Shown here piece after piece: positions 21,810-34,673 of a DNA stretch of 64,000 nucleotides. The translations under genes and the position numbers were made by a program. Numbering within the stretch: position 1 is the stretch's first letter; every line of letters begins with the position of its first letter. Where the stretch lies: positions 1,240,001 to 1,304,000 of the forward strand of contig VICG01000009.1 of assembly GCA_008692225.1 (NCBI GenBank), read 5' to 3'. The stretch comes from Monilinia fructicola. Lineage: Eukaryota > Ascomycota > Leotiomycetes > Helotiales > Sclerotiniaceae. The notes below the pieces were generated by a model. The model was not told the origin of the DNA, ran no database searches, and saw only the letters and a program-made list of their open reading frames with translations.

Positions 21810-24800
21810 ATGACCAAGTTTATACCAAAAGTTGGATCAATTTTTCCAATTCTAAACATCAGACACGCTTCCATGGCGGAACCACTTCTAACAGATTTGA
21901 ATGTTCACCATCCAAACGAGAGCGCTAACTGTGAAGGCGATATCTATGATGGTTCTATGCCAGAAGAGCTGCTAAAAAGAGAAGACTATGCTGCTCCGTT
22001 CCTGCGCTGCCGGTATAACCGCCGTGACAAATTCAAACAAGGACTCTCAAAGGGTCACCAACAACAGATCCAATGGGAGGAGAATCGTATTGCCGAGCTG
22101 CGAGCAGTCTTTGCTGCACAGGAACGAAACGATCTTTTGTTGAGTGAATTGCAAAAACTTAAGGGAGAACAACAGAGCCGAGCTGCCATAACTTCGCCTT
22201 TCAGGGCACCCCAGAAAATGGAACTGAGCGGAGAGAGCGTTATATCAAAGAAGGATATTCCAGATGACTCTGGGTATGGATTTTTTGTTTTGAAAATAAC
22301 TCTCAGCCGAAGGAAAGACGATCTAAGTCCTTCGGACACAGCTTCATCGTTCGATTCATACAAAATCAAAAATTATGCTCTTATTGAAGTGCTCGAACCG
22401 AATCCTGGGGATGACCCTTGGAAGGTAGATACTACAGAAAATGAGCCTGTCAAGATAATTCGCTATTTCCATTTTCCTGCTAATCATATGCAGTGGATTG
22501 AAGTTAGATTTTGTCTCTTACTCCGCCACCAGGCGCTAACATATAGCGAAGAAAAGCAATAAGAAAACATTATAAAGAAACGCCCGAAAATCAGCCAAAG
22601 ACGTCTAAGATTCTTTCAAGGGAGTTATGGACCACACAGCAAAATGGTACTCCTAATGATCCAATTCATGCTCGTCATATGCGCTCGCAATGCTCATGCA
22701 TTTCTCAAGGCGAGTGATTCTGTCTGAATTAGCCTCCTCAGATACTGATAAAAACAGATCTGGAAGTGGATAACGTTGTCACTGGGCACCACCATTCCTC
22801 TCGAGATCGAATCAACAACAATATCGTTTTATTTGTATAACAGCCTCAGAGTGACTTTAGTTACAAACGCTGACCGGATTTTCAGATGCCTTACCTTCAT
22901 TGGGAGATGGATCGAAAGAGATCTCAAATGTCTAATCTCACCAAAACGCTCACAACCGAACATCAAAAGAAACAGACTCGTCATCATATACGTGGTAGTG
23001 GCAAGCTTGCAGAATTTGTCGAAGAGTATAGGAACAAGTTTGGTTTACTCCATAAAACCAAAACCAATGATATTGTCAATGCTGAGGCTTCTGGATCTAC
23101 TCATGAATTATCTGATGGCCCCATTTTAATTGCCAAAAAATCTGCTCGGAAAGCTTGCGGCCTCTTTTTGATGCAGGTTGCGAAGGTCTACGAAGCGATG
23201 GAACTCGAACCAGATATCAGGCTAGTACATAAACATCTGCACGATAATCCACCCTTTCATCCACGTCGTACGTTAGATCAGCCGTACTATTTGAAGCTTG
23301 AAAACACAGAATCGCGAGACAGAGACCAGGTAGTTTATCGTGGAACAAAAGAGGGAAGAAACATTCATGGGAGCACCAGGGTAGTAATGGTTGACCAAAC
23401 TATGGATGTCTATACTTGATGAGATTTAGTTCCCTTTGTGACCAGAAAGCTCCTGATTTTATTGGTATTTCCACTTAACAAACCGACAGATACTATCATT
23501 ACTAGCTGTCCCCGAAGGCTGGGACGTAACAAGCCTGACTCTTCCGGTGTGCACAAATGTATTCGATCTCGACTGGAAAATATTCGTCAGGAGCAGATCA
23601 ATTCGATATATGATTTTAGCTCTCTTGATCATGAATGAGTGTTCGATGGTATTCTTTGATCGCACAAAGCCTACTGACGGACGGCCCGAAGTCGTGAATA
23701 TATTTGCAGATGCGATTGGTTACGTTGTAAGTACATCCGCGCCGAAAAACGAGACAGGTACCATCTAATAAAGAACAGTCCGAAATGAAAACCAGCGCTT
23801 TCGAGCTGTTTTGACGTCATATTTATATTTTGAGTGGCCAGCGTCTGAAAATCAATGCAGAAAAAGCGCGCGTCTCTCTCAATATTAATCCCGAGGGGCT
23901 TCTGTTGTGAGAGGCGCATGACATTGTGGAGGAGTTGAGAGTGATGTCGCGCATTTATATGCAGCAGTAAGTGGTTATCAGATTGAGACTTTCATCTAAT
24001 GGAAATTATTGTATTGTTACTCAGGACAAGGACATCGAAACACCTGCTGAGTTTGCCATTTCTAGATTACAAGTTACCCAAGTCTTCTCCAAAGCTTTAG
24101 AAACCATCAATGGACAAGTCGAACCTATGCAAGAAATGCCGGGCCTCTTGAGCCTCATGCTCCATGAACTTCAAAAAAAACAATTCCTCGAGTCCGAGTA
24201 CCAATGTCTCTGGTAACATATCGCCAACAGGAATCACGCCAGCAAGGGTCAATAATCCCATGATAAAACGAGCCATCGATCGTTCATTGGATCTAATCGA
24301 CACCATATCGAGCCATCACAACGAATTGCACCAGCTTGAAGGCAGTGCTCGTGAGACTGCCGAGCAATTGGGGATCTACTCACACTCAAACAACAACAGG
24401 CCAGTATTAAAGAAGCTACTGCCGCTTTAGGTCGTGCCGATGAAAGTGTGCACCAAGGTCGCTCCATCATGATCTTCACCGTTGCTACCATCATTTTCCT
24501 CCTACTTTCTTTCATGAGCAGTGTATTTGGTATGAATGCAAAGGAATTCACGGGATCCGATGATGCCGAAATGGGCATTAGAGAACAGTTCGAATACATG
24601 TGTATGTTGCACTTTCCACCATCGATCCATATCCCCCAGTTGCTAAGCGTTTGATTCCAGTTCAAATATGTATTGCATGGACCCTGTTTTTCCTCTACTT
24701 GGCACTTAAAACCCCCAGCCCGAAACTTCTAAAACTACCCAATATCATCTATTTCCCCACTACTATTGTCTCGTCATGCTACTACTGCCTTACAGGGAAG

Positions 24801-25079
24801 ACGAAGTAGTGGGAAGAACTTTTCATGTGCATGAATACGGCAGCCGCTTTCAAGAAACTACCGAAGAAGCGGAGGGACAACGTGAAACATGCATACCGCT
24901 GGTGTGCTGGGCGAAAAACGAAATACTGGAGGAAATCATTACATCAAGAACCACAAACAAGTCGGCAAACGGCAACGATAAACAGTGGCAGAAGCCAGGT
25001 GGAAACGCGTGAGGATATTTACCTTGAAGATGGAAGTACCAGACCGGGTACTTCAACTCACGTAGATAAAATCGTGTGA
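21810..25079 (+). pseudogene. CorA-like membrane protein gene with multiple frameshifts
   Basis: The pieces read as a fungal CorA-like Mg2+-transporter-domain protein with a long cytoplasmic N-terminus. Markers in order: IIRYFHFPANHMQWIE (about 22457-22503), HARHMRSQC, NNNIVLF spliced to MPYLHWEMD (about 22887), RRTLDQPYYLKLENT, VVMVDQ, TIITSCPRRLGRNKPD, NECSMVFFDRTKPTD, INPEGLLL, and a membrane segment followed by the CorA signature GMN in SSVFGMNAKEF (about 24500-24550). At least four reading-frame breaks interrupt it: near 22558, 23400 (one extra A after VVMVDQ), about 23608 (one extra T before NECS), and about 24371 (one G short). A TGA replaces what family context suggests was an Arg codon near 23907. 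The basic tail AFKKLPKKRRD runs to a stop at 25079. Such fungal proteins are often near heterokaryon-type genes; here the gene is dead. Confidence 0.75.
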
Positions 25080-26184
25080 TATGGGGTGGAGACAGGAGGA
25101 CTATTGAGATGTGTGCGAGGTCGAGTTTGGTGCTTATGTTTCCCCCGATGCTATTTTTGCTGGGATCTGTTTTCGACGTGGCGAGAATGATGTCATGCTG
25201 TGGGTATGCATTTGGTACGTCTTGCGGAAACTGTATGATATCTCTTCATGACGATGATGGTAAATACGATGTGGAATTCACATCGAGGAGTCCGACCGCG
25301 TCATTTCACAAGGAGTGAGGGAGGTTGCGGATGGGTGGATGAGGAACATGATTTGCTCGATGCATTATTTGCTTTCGTCATATTGTACGAGGAATTTGTA
25401 CGAATATGACCCCATCATGAAAGGTCCAGCAGGTCAGCGAGTAAGTAACATGTGCAATTTCAAAAAACCTTTTATGAACACAACCTAATTTCGGCACAGG
25501 GCTCTCATGGTCATAAGAGGGACTGACAAATATACATGCAAAACGTGCAGGATTCCGTCCTGGTATTGAAAGACAGGTTGAGATAGTTAGGCTTCGTTCC
25601 AAAGAAGATGTAAGAGTTCCACGTGTGCTGCAATAAATTGGTGTCATCATTGCAACATCCATTGTTTGGGTAATCTATCTAGAAATGCCAATCATGAATA
25701 CCTTGCACTGCATCACACCGTGGTGAACGTGAAATTGTTTTTTTTTTACTTCACCCGAGATGGGAATGTCTGGGTTGTAGCATGCGAAGGAAAGAAATAC
25801 AAGAGGTGTCGAATAGGTATCTCAATAGACAACGCCTTGCGTGCAAATATGAGCAGATTGTCAAGTGGGATTGCAAACTTGAAAGAGGAATCAAGGGGAA
25901 ACTTGCTAGCATTCGTAATTCGAAATTTGAAAAACGCTTGTCTTGATACTTCGGAAATCATTGCAAGAGGCATGTGGACTGACAGCATAATCTGATCGTT
26001 CGCTCTACCTTTCTTTTTTCGTGTGGTGATCTCATTCGCATCTCCGCTTTTCTCCATCTACCCGTTCAGGCCCGTGTATCCTGTCGTTGGTATTTCGGAG
26101 CTACGCCAGCTTTCATTGACCGCTGGATCATGTCTTTTCACCCCACCATTGAAGGGATATCACAAAATTCGGTCATATCCGCAA
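25080..26184. other. Intergenic spacer
   Basis: No supported gene in this 1.1 kb, which lies between the CorA-like pseudogene and the 3' end of the dioxygenase gene. Frames are under 110 codons and unrecognised. A T9 run lies at 25738-25746. Confidence 0.55.
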
Positions 26185-28320
26185 TCACAATATCTTCTCC
26201 AAGATTTGTTCTCGGGTGAAGTTTGTGTTTAGATATCTTGAGATGTAGTCATCGCGGTTAACTATATTGTATCAGCATCCTGAGCTGTGTCATGAATGCC
26301 GCATCGAGGTCAGAGATAACTTACTATATCCACCACACATACGCCTTTTACCCGTGAATTCAGATCTCCCATGAAGAATTCTCCAATTATCAAAAACTGT
26401 TGTCAAAAGAATTAATTTCGTGAAAACCAACAATTGGTATTCAGAACTTACTCAAAGCCCGTCCTGGTACAAGCTGCGACCAATATTGCATCTTGGGATC
26501 ATTAACCCTATCATAAAATGGTTTGGCCGCCTCATACCACGTCTGCGAGTACCCCGGGTGAATGGTTCCTCTGTCCGCCTCATTCCATCTAATCTGCGTC
26601 GCTCTACGATTTGAATCCATAGTGAGAACAGGATATGGTCTGTTGGGTGTAATATTAATTCCATCGTTTCCACTTGCATGCCACGGAACGGCTATTTTTG
26701 ATAGAGCATCTTTGTGGCGATTACGAAGCAAGCGAGCGGCCCAAAAGCCATCGACAAGGAGGGATTCACCACCAGTGCCTTCAGTATGGGAGAGGAGATG
26801 GAACATTTGAAGACCAGCGGGATCTGTGAAGTAGGTTGTATCGGTGTGAGGGCCAATAGCTTCACTGGTATAGGCAGTGTCTTTCATGGTGAGATCAGAT
26901 GTGAAATCGTAGAATCCACCTAAAAATGTCAGCTGAAAACTATAATTGTGTTAACATAGTTATTGTTTACCATAATGTGTGGGACGAATAAATGCGATGC
27001 GTTCGAGAAGTTCTTGAGTTTTTTCAGGACACACCGGAACTCCATCAACGAAACAAAAACCATAGTTATGCTAAGAAAAATGAGTCAATGGTTAATCAAA
27101 GGTTGAAATGAGTAATGTCATACAATCATGCGTGTCCATTTTCCTACACCAGCGTCATCAGCCATGACTTCATCGTAGTTGACAGTAGGAGGGATTTCTC
27201 CGATGAGCGAATCCCAGAAAACAACGTCATGCCCACTGTATAAGATTTCAGCATATTACTCGAATGCGGCAGCAGACACATTCTTACTCTGTATCAATAA
27301 CTGGAATTGCTCCGTCCACAGATTCATTGACTCCCCGGCTGCCTCTGACAATCGTTGATCTAGGCTGTTTGAATTTATCTGCACCGCGATAAACCCTATG
27401 CTTGTACAGCCAATCCCATGGGTAAAGAGTGACATGGTCTAACTTTGTTTCATCTTCCATTTTATCCAGCCCTAGGGGATATTAGATATGATGGTAAATG
27501 AAGGGTGAGATGCATACATGTGACTTCCAGTCCCTCCCTTTTAACCTTGTTTATGGATTTTGGGAGTTTCTCGAGGTCAGACTTGTAGTTCGTCAATCAT
27601 TAGTAGCCCATCAAAGGTATCGAGGCACTTACCGAGAAGATGTCGACTTCTCGTTGCATAGTATCAGAGCGTCGACATTTTCCACAGCGACAATTATCTC
27701 TAGATGTCGTTAGTAGATTGCTCGGGAGGTTTATTAGTAGTACAAGACCACACTATTCCTTACCTCAACCACCGACGTGGACTATAGAATTGTCAGCTCT
27801 TAAAACAATGAACAAGTATGAATGGGTAAACTTACAGCGAATCTGGGCCATCAACAAAATTAATCGGTATAAATGTGTCATTATCAAGCAGACAATAGTT
27901 CTCCCGATATCCTTTGCCCAACTTTGGATGCACAATTTCTTCCCCAAGATCAGCAGCCGCACTCGTCAATTCTTCATTTGCCTTTTCCTGTGCGGAAATT
28001 CCACCATCTAAGAGAGGCCGGATGAAGCTTGGAGGCCGGTCATTTTTCTGTAAGGATACAGGTGGACCATGAGAGGGATGGAGAAAAAATTGATTTCTGG
28101 CGGATTTGCGTTGAGGAGGCGTATCGGTTACAGCTTTCGAATGGCGTCTGAATGAAGGTCTAGCCTTTTCTAGGTGAGTAGAAGGGGTACGGTGGACTAT
28201 GTTCTGTTTTACATCTTGTACTGATGGAGTGGGTTCATGGTTTGCCTCAACTTCAGTACTGTAGCAGCGACGAGAGGCCACACGACTGATGCGTTGAACA
28301 CGAAGAATGGAACGATTCAT
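26185..28320 (-). CDS. Trimethyllysine dioxygenase (carnitine biosynthesis)
   Basis: Fe(II)/2-oxoglutarate dioxygenase that hydroxylates N6-trimethyllysine, the first step towards carnitine; a mitochondrial location is plausible from the basic, Arg/Ser-rich N-terminus. Ten exons on the minus strand join in frame: 28320-27836, 27781-27764 (18 bp), 27699-27633, 27581-27518, 27471-27288, 27235-27124, 27070-26971, 26919-26452, 26396-26325, 26264-26185; 549 residues. The N-terminal DUF971-like zinc domain has WLRDNCRCGKC. The jelly-roll core has HTDTTYF (first His and Asp of the iron triad) and LLVDGF, and FDNWRILHGR supplies the second His, all close to human TMLHE. Gamma-butyrobetaine dioxygenase is the close alternative; HTDTTYF and the FDNWR context favour trimethyllysine. 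It is longer than the human enzyme (about 420) by an N-terminal extension. Confidence 0.85.
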
Positions 28321-28791
28321 GGCGAAGAAATGTTGGCTTCCGTTATACCATCAGAAATTGACGAAATACATTGATGTGAATTTCTTTGAGTTTTTTTTGG
28401 TCTTCTGATAGCCTTTGTTTATTATTGGATGGGACCGATGCCTCGGCTCGGATCTCCTTTTATATAGAACTACATACCCAGTAGATAGTAAGGTTATAAT
28501 GGAACCACTTTGATATTGGTTCACGGAGAATAATACGATGGAAGAAAGTATTTTTGTAGATATAAACATATCCATGGATATATATGTTCTTTGCATCTTT
28601 CCATGTCTCATATAATAATATTCCTAATAAGATAACCCTTCTCTTATTAGCTACTAGGTAGCTAGAGAACTAGATGAGATATACTTCATTGACAGCCAAA
28701 CCAACGGAAAATAGTAAATCCGAAAGTCCCCAAGCTCCCTCAATCCGAATGGTTAATACCTTCAACCCATCAATAACGTCACAATCCAACC
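28321..28791. promoter_or_regulatory. Divergent intergenic region, dioxygenase / cyclin
   Basis: This 471-bp segment holds the promoters of the divergent dioxygenase and cyclin genes. It is AT-rich with several ATATA stretches (about 28555-28590). No specific factor site can be named. Confidence 0.45.
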
Positions 28792-30083
28792 ATGTCTACC
28801 GAAGATGCCCGCTATCGAACTTCCACTCAATATCGACATTGGTCCTATACGCCACCGGCACTACGCGCCTTACGTGAAAGTACAAATGCATTAGCTGCAA
28901 CACAAGTTCGGGATGCCGTGCGCCGCGCCCGAGAAGCTCGCGCTGCTTCCTCGAATGATAATAGTGAAGCTGAGAATAGCAGAGCCGCTAGCGCTGCTTT
29001 GCCAGAGGGAGATGTGGATTGTTTGACGGTGGATGAGGAGTTGAAGTTGATGGATTATTATTGTAGGCAGACGCTACAACTGGGGGATCATTTGGGTGTG
29101 CCGATTGAGGTTAAGGTATGTTCTTTTTACCTGGGAACTATCTGATTATAATTGATCCTATAATATTTTCGGATTGCATGTTTGTAGATGTCTATCACAT
29201 TGCGATAGATAGAACTCCCCTTTGTCAGAATTACGTCCTAAGACCCTTCTTTGCACTCTAGGCCACCGCAATCCAATATATCCGGCGCTTCTACATAAGT
29301 CACAGCTTAATGACATACTCCCCCACGACCATCCTGAAAACAGCCCTCTTTTTTTCTACGAAAACCGAAAACCATTATTTCCGCATAACCCGTTTCGCCA
29401 GCGACATCGGCAAAACGACCACCGAAGAAATTCTCTCCTCGGAATTCCTCCTCACCCAAGGTATCCGCTTCACATTCGACGTCCGCCACCCTTATCGCGG
29501 CCTCGAAGGAGCCATCATGGAACTCCTCTCCATCTCCACCAACAAAATTCCCATCCCCGCCGAACTCGAATCGCAACGACCCGGCAATATGCAAAAGCTC
29601 GTCTTGGAAAGCCACGGCGTTGCACGACGATACCTCAAAACGAGCGCGTTATTATGCGATTCCTACTTCCACTACACGCCCTCCCAAATAATGTTCGCAG
29701 CCCTCTACCTCGCTTCCGCCCCCTTGACAACCTTTTATCTCGCTCTCAAGACCTACAATCCTTCGAATCCAGATACGAACACCACGTCATCTACCTACCA
29801 AAAACTTCTCAATCTCATCCAAACCCTCGCGCAAACCCTGTCTTCAATCCCCGAAGAACAAAGTCCCGAACAGCGACAAGAAATTCAAGCATTGGTGAAG
29901 AAATTAAAGAAATGTAGAAATCCTGAAAAGGCTGATTTGGTTGGTTTGCAAAGGATGAAACGAGAAGGTGTGGAAGGCAAAGACGGTGGGGAAGATGAGG
30001 AGAAGATTATCAAGAAACGAAAGATGGAGCGGGAGCAGAGAGCAAAAGAGGAGCAGGATTTATTTGGCGGCAGCTTAAAGTGA
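28792..30083 (+). CDS. CCL1: Cyclin H-type regulatory subunit of TFIIH kinase (Ccl1-like)
   Basis: Cyclin that would partner the CDK7/Kin28 kinase in TFIIH, phosphorylating the RNA polymerase II C-terminal domain. Exons 28792-29115 and 29262-30083 give 381 residues. The N-terminus carries the short RYRTSTQYRHWSYTP segment that precedes the cyclin fold in cyclin H/Ccl1. The first cyclin box spans about residues 100-215 (ELKLMDYYCRQTLQLG, then ATAIQYIRRFYISHSLM across the intron, KTALFFSTKTEN). The second box covers LLQGIRFTFDVRHPYRGLEG-like sequence, LLCDSYFHYTPSQIMFAALYLAS. The C-terminal 60 residues are charged (KKLKKCRNPEK, KIIKKRKMEREQR). Nothing appears broken. Confidence 0.9.
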
Positions 30084-30702
30084 CGATCTGAGTATGGGGA
30101 AAAGTATTTAATGGAATGGGTTTACATAAAAGTCTAGCGATATTGGCGTTTAGCATCCGAGGGAAGGATATTGGTGGAAACCTGGAGGCGTTTATAGATG
30201 ATTGATTCGGTATGGTAACATCACTTTTCATGAGATCATGTTCTGGATGAGTTATGCTAAGACCGAAAAACAGCATAGTAATATTGAGAAGGAAATTTTC
30301 ATTCATGCGTCCTGTTAATTTGTCTTTCGTAACTATCCATTTCTCCCCTGGATTTCTTCATGCATATCTCGCCCATCTACTTCGATAGAAGCAGCTCGTA
30401 CCTAATAAGATAGTATTTGTATGTAAAAGTAAGTAAGTGATATCCCGCCATCCATCAATCTCGCATCAAACAAAAGGGTCAAAAAGGAACAGATAAAGGT
30501 AAGAATAAAAATAAGATAACGATGCGTCGCAAGATAAATAATAAGAGAAATGATATGTCGGCGTAGCTTGCGCCGGAGTATCCATAGGTTGAAGTTCCCG
30601 CTCACACAGACAACGTTCGACCCCCGAATTTCTCCTGCAGTGCAGAGCAACCCCCATCATACCCACTGTCCCGAGCACGGATTTGACCGGCATGTTCGAT
30701 CC
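30084..30702. other. Convergent spacer, cyclin / BTB-like gene
   Basis: This 619-bp segment between two stop codons holds the 3' UTRs. I see no supported gene or repeat. Confidence 0.6.
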
Positions 30703-33574
30703 TCAACTTTGGCGCTCATCCTCGTAGATGGCGGTTATCGCAACCCACGGCAACTCGCGCTCCTCGATCTTGGTGCACGTAAGGTATTCGACCGCGCCAT
30801 CACCATTTTCGGTGATATCACCCATCAACTCGTTGGCCATTAGATCCCTCACCGTCTTTGCAGCAAATGCTTTCATGATTTGCATTTCCTTCTCAACCTG
30901 CTTTCTGTCCCAGTTACCCCATTCTCTTGCTCCCGAGACCGCCTTGTATGGTTCCACCATTGCCATGACATCGTCGATTTTGAGATACGCGTCGCCGCCC
31001 TGAGCCATCAGTCGATACATGTTTCTCTCCACGTTCCGGCCTTCATTGTGTCGAGTGACGGCACAGGTGTGTAGCTGCTGAGAGAACCAATCGTGCCAAA
31101 TCTGTACCACGACCCACATGTCGAACGTAGTCTTGTCCAGATTGTTGATGCTGACTCTGGCGCCTAAGTGTGTGAGACAACTACGAAAAAGCGCATCGTT
31201 GGCTTCGGCTTTCTTGTCTTTGAGATCTTCGAATTTCGTGTGCATGAAGCCGGCAAGCGTGGGGTCTACTTGATCTTCCGGTGTGGGCCATGGCCAGAAG
31301 GGAGCTTGTCCTACGATATGAATCACGGCCTCCTTGAAGATAGGAGCGCACTGAAGCTTATTCGCGAGGATTAGGAAGCGAGGGGCGTCTTTACCGATGG
31401 AAGAGTACAAGTCGCGGCCGTGAGAGAGAAGTGAAGCAATGATGTGAGGCCTGACAAGTTTCAAGGAGTTGTAAAGGGTAGCAATCTTAACCAGCAGTGA
31501 TGACTGCTTGAGTGCGGTTGGCAAATCAGCATTGGAAATTGTGGGAGGGAAGCCGTAGTAGCATAGAAAGAGGGAGTGGTATGCATCGAGGATATCGGGA
31601 TGTACAGGTTGCTCCGATTGCTTCTTCATATATTGCTCTGATGTAACCTGCTTGGGCTCTACTGTGGTAGAAACCTCGAGTTTATTGATGCTCTGAACAT
31701 CGGAGGCTTCTTCGTCAACAGGAGTTGTTTTAGATCGATATCTTGCCTCCGTCAACTTAGGGCTAGCAGACACCTGGACTGGTTCTCGGGGAGAGCCTTG
31801 AGAACCACGAGGTGTTCTTGGAACCGTGGTAGTCGCCTGCTTTGATTCCTCTGGTGTAGACCTTGCCTTCATAGGCAAAACCCGATCATCGGACGACTCT
31901 TGTAAAGACGAACCTGCCGCTTGCACTGGCTGTTCTACTACCAACTCTGCATTTGCAGACTCTTCGATTTCTTCTTTGAGCGGAACTGAAGTATTTACAG
32001 GATCTTTAGTATCTTCTGTATGCGAAACTGTGTCGCTAGAAGATACTTGTGCGGATAATTCGGCTGGTGGTTCCGGTTCCTTATGTTTGGTTTCCGGCTC
32101 CTCTGGATTCTCAATCGAGATAGCAATCTGGAGCTGTTCTTCAGGGGAAACTTGACGACCAGGTTGCAGTTGACTAAATTCACCTCCTTCCTGGTGCTGG
32201 TCATCAGGATTGAACTCATCTTTAACAAAGGTCTCAGGTTGCTCTTCTGGGGAAGCTCGTGTAACGGGAATGACCTGTAGGAACATCTTTTCTTCGGTTC
32301 TACTCTCTGCTTTGATGGGAGTCTCGAGAGGTGTAGTATCCTGTCCTCCCGGGATTTTATGAAAGTTTGTGTGGACCTGACCATCATGGTTTGCATCATT
32401 ATCGTCAGATTGTGTTCCTATCTTAATGGGGCTTGTAGGTGGAGTAGCAACTTGCTCTTGTGTAGCCTGTTGTGTTGTTGGAATACTTCCAGTGCTCGTC
32501 ATTTGTATATCAGTATCCTCTTCTGATTTAATCACATCTTTCTTATCTTGATTTCGTTTGACCGGGGGCTCAAAAAGAGACTGATGAGTGCCTAGCGATG
32601 AATTCAAGTGCTCGGCATCAAGGCCAATAGTTGTCTTACAGCTGCCAACTATATTTTTCGATACAACCTCATCAAATGAACCATCATACTGTGGTATATC
32701 CGTTGATGAATGGCGATTTGGAGATCCACTATTACTGAAAGGATTTTGCTTCTTTGAGCCATTTGAAGAGAAATCTTCAGTGAAGCTTTCCCGAGGCTGC
32801 TCTATAGGCTTGTATGTTGTGAGTGGCTGTACTCGTTAGTTGCATTTCCTAAGATTTAAGTGGTATGAATCTTTGTTAGTGGAACGATCAAAAACTTACC
32901 ATACGCTTTAGTATATGGTGACCGAGACGCATATCAAGAATCAATTCAAACCTAAATTCAATTCCTGTCTTCTGAGTAACTTGCTCTGCTAATTCTGCAT
33001 CTGCCTCTTGTATACGACTTTCAATGGGCCATTTAAACCATGGAGAAGCATGCATGAGAACATGCAATTGCATTCTGTAGCAGTGTTTGGGATCTTTTGC
33101 GGCGAGTCTGATATAAACGTTTGCATCTCTATCTGCAAATGGACGGAAAAGCTTGCCTGGGCTCAACATATAGCCGTAAATGATGTTTTGAGGTCTGTCG
33201 ACGATTTCTGATTCTTGCTTGGATCCAATAGGTCTTTCTTTCTGCTTAGCACCACGAATTCTACTCGTCGATGAACGCGGATCTAGGAATGATTAGTGAT
33301 TCAAAGCTCAAGCAATAAGTAGTATATAATTTGCAGTCTTTGAATAGCAATTATAAAATGAGAAATTCAGCTTACCAGGACGAGACTTTTTGGGTGGGTG
33401 AGATGTCTCATCATCAGAATCAATTTCAATTGTTTCTTGTTCAATTGAAGGATGGAGCTTAGTTGAAGCTCTCTTCCGAGTGTTGATAGCCTTGAACGCC
33501 TCATTGTTGGCATCGCCAGCAACTCGAACCACTTCGCCCCGCCGGAACTGTTTGCGGGGGCCCTTTGGAGGCAT
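30703..33574 (-). CDS. Large BTB/POZ-like protein with acidic disordered middle
   Basis: Three exons, 33574-33376, 33282-32900 and 32826-30703, give 901 residues. Residues 1-66 are basic and ordered for DNA or RNA contact (MPPKGPRKQFRRGEVV) with an SDDE patch. Residues about 90-190 read as a fungal BTB/POZ fold: YIRLAAKDPKHCYRMQLHVLMHASPWFKWP, here in pieces, with the repeated exposure-of-Leu and His pattern. Residues about 195-520 are disordered, rich in Glu, Gln, Pro, Thr and Ser. The C-terminal 370 residues are helical and include the region HPDILDAYHSLF to LVRPHIIASLL, typical of the part that follows the BTB in such fungal proteins. The function is unknown; a scaffold or chromatin-associated role is only a guess. 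All phases agree and no break is seen. Confidence 0.7.
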
Positions 33575-34673
33575 GATTGAAAGATACGAGCAAATATATT
33601 GATGGGTTGAACAAATAAATAATAGAGGTAGATGGGTCAAAAGTTAAAAGATAAAAGATAAGTGTAATAGATGTGGGAGAAGTCGAAATAGATCGACGAG
33701 GAAGATGGAGGTTGAGGTTGAGAGGTTGAAAGAGAATTGAAAGAAGGTGGAAGTGGGAATTTAGTAGACGAAAAGGTCAGCAGCTGTTTGAACAAAAATA
33801 AGTGAATAAAGACGACGCGGAAGGATGAGGGATACCCTTTTTGAAGCTGAGTTGAAATTGTGCAATATTTAGATGATGGCTTTTGAAAGTTGGCAGTGAG
33901 ATAGCTATATCAACAACAACTGAGCTCATGGACCTTGTTTCGGGTGGACTGAGGTCTTATGAGAATATTCTTTCTCTCCAGAGACTAGGTCTATGTAACA
34001 ACGATCATAAATTGATCCAAAGTTGTAGGAAGAAAAAAGGAGAAAGGTTTTGGATGTTGGATCTGTAAACTGATTTGAGCCAACTCTTTATAATTTAGAT
34101 TGCGCTTGGACAAAATGACGGCAACAAGTATGAACTGACATAAGATCTAAGTGAATATAACGATAGTTTGCTTCCAGTAGTGAGTTGGGTGAATATCCAT
34201 AAAAAAGCAAGGGATAACAGCAAATATGTCAGATAATCAAAGCAATGGCAATGACAAGATAAATTCACATAACACGGGATTTCTGTGGGTTACTATAGGT
34301 GTGACAATGAAGGTTCTCTCCAAATGTTGTCTCGGGCAGAAAAGGGGTTACATAATAGACCTTGTCAATACATGAGAAGTACCATCAATGATCTCGATTG
34401 CGTCAAATGATGGACGAAACTCAGACAATTTCGTAGGGGTTTCGCGCATGGATGAAATTCTTAAGGAGCTTCTCTTCTAAATGAGCAGTGAGGTCAAAAT
34501 TTGCTAAGAGAAGGAGTTCATGCACAACTTGAGAAGGAACATCAAGCGACGCACTTCCCTCGGCGAATAGAAAAATCGACACAACCGGAACCATTATTTT
34601 CAAATCATGACAGGTTTGTTCAGATAAGAGGGATTCTCTATGAACAACTAGAAGCAAGAAAGGACTCTCATCC
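33575..34673. other. Intergenic spacer with BTB-like gene promoter
   Basis: This 1.1 kb holds the promoter and purine-rich 5' leader of the BTB-like gene (about 33575-33790) and, from about 34400, the 3' side of the amidohydrolase gene. No other gene is supported. Confidence 0.5.
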
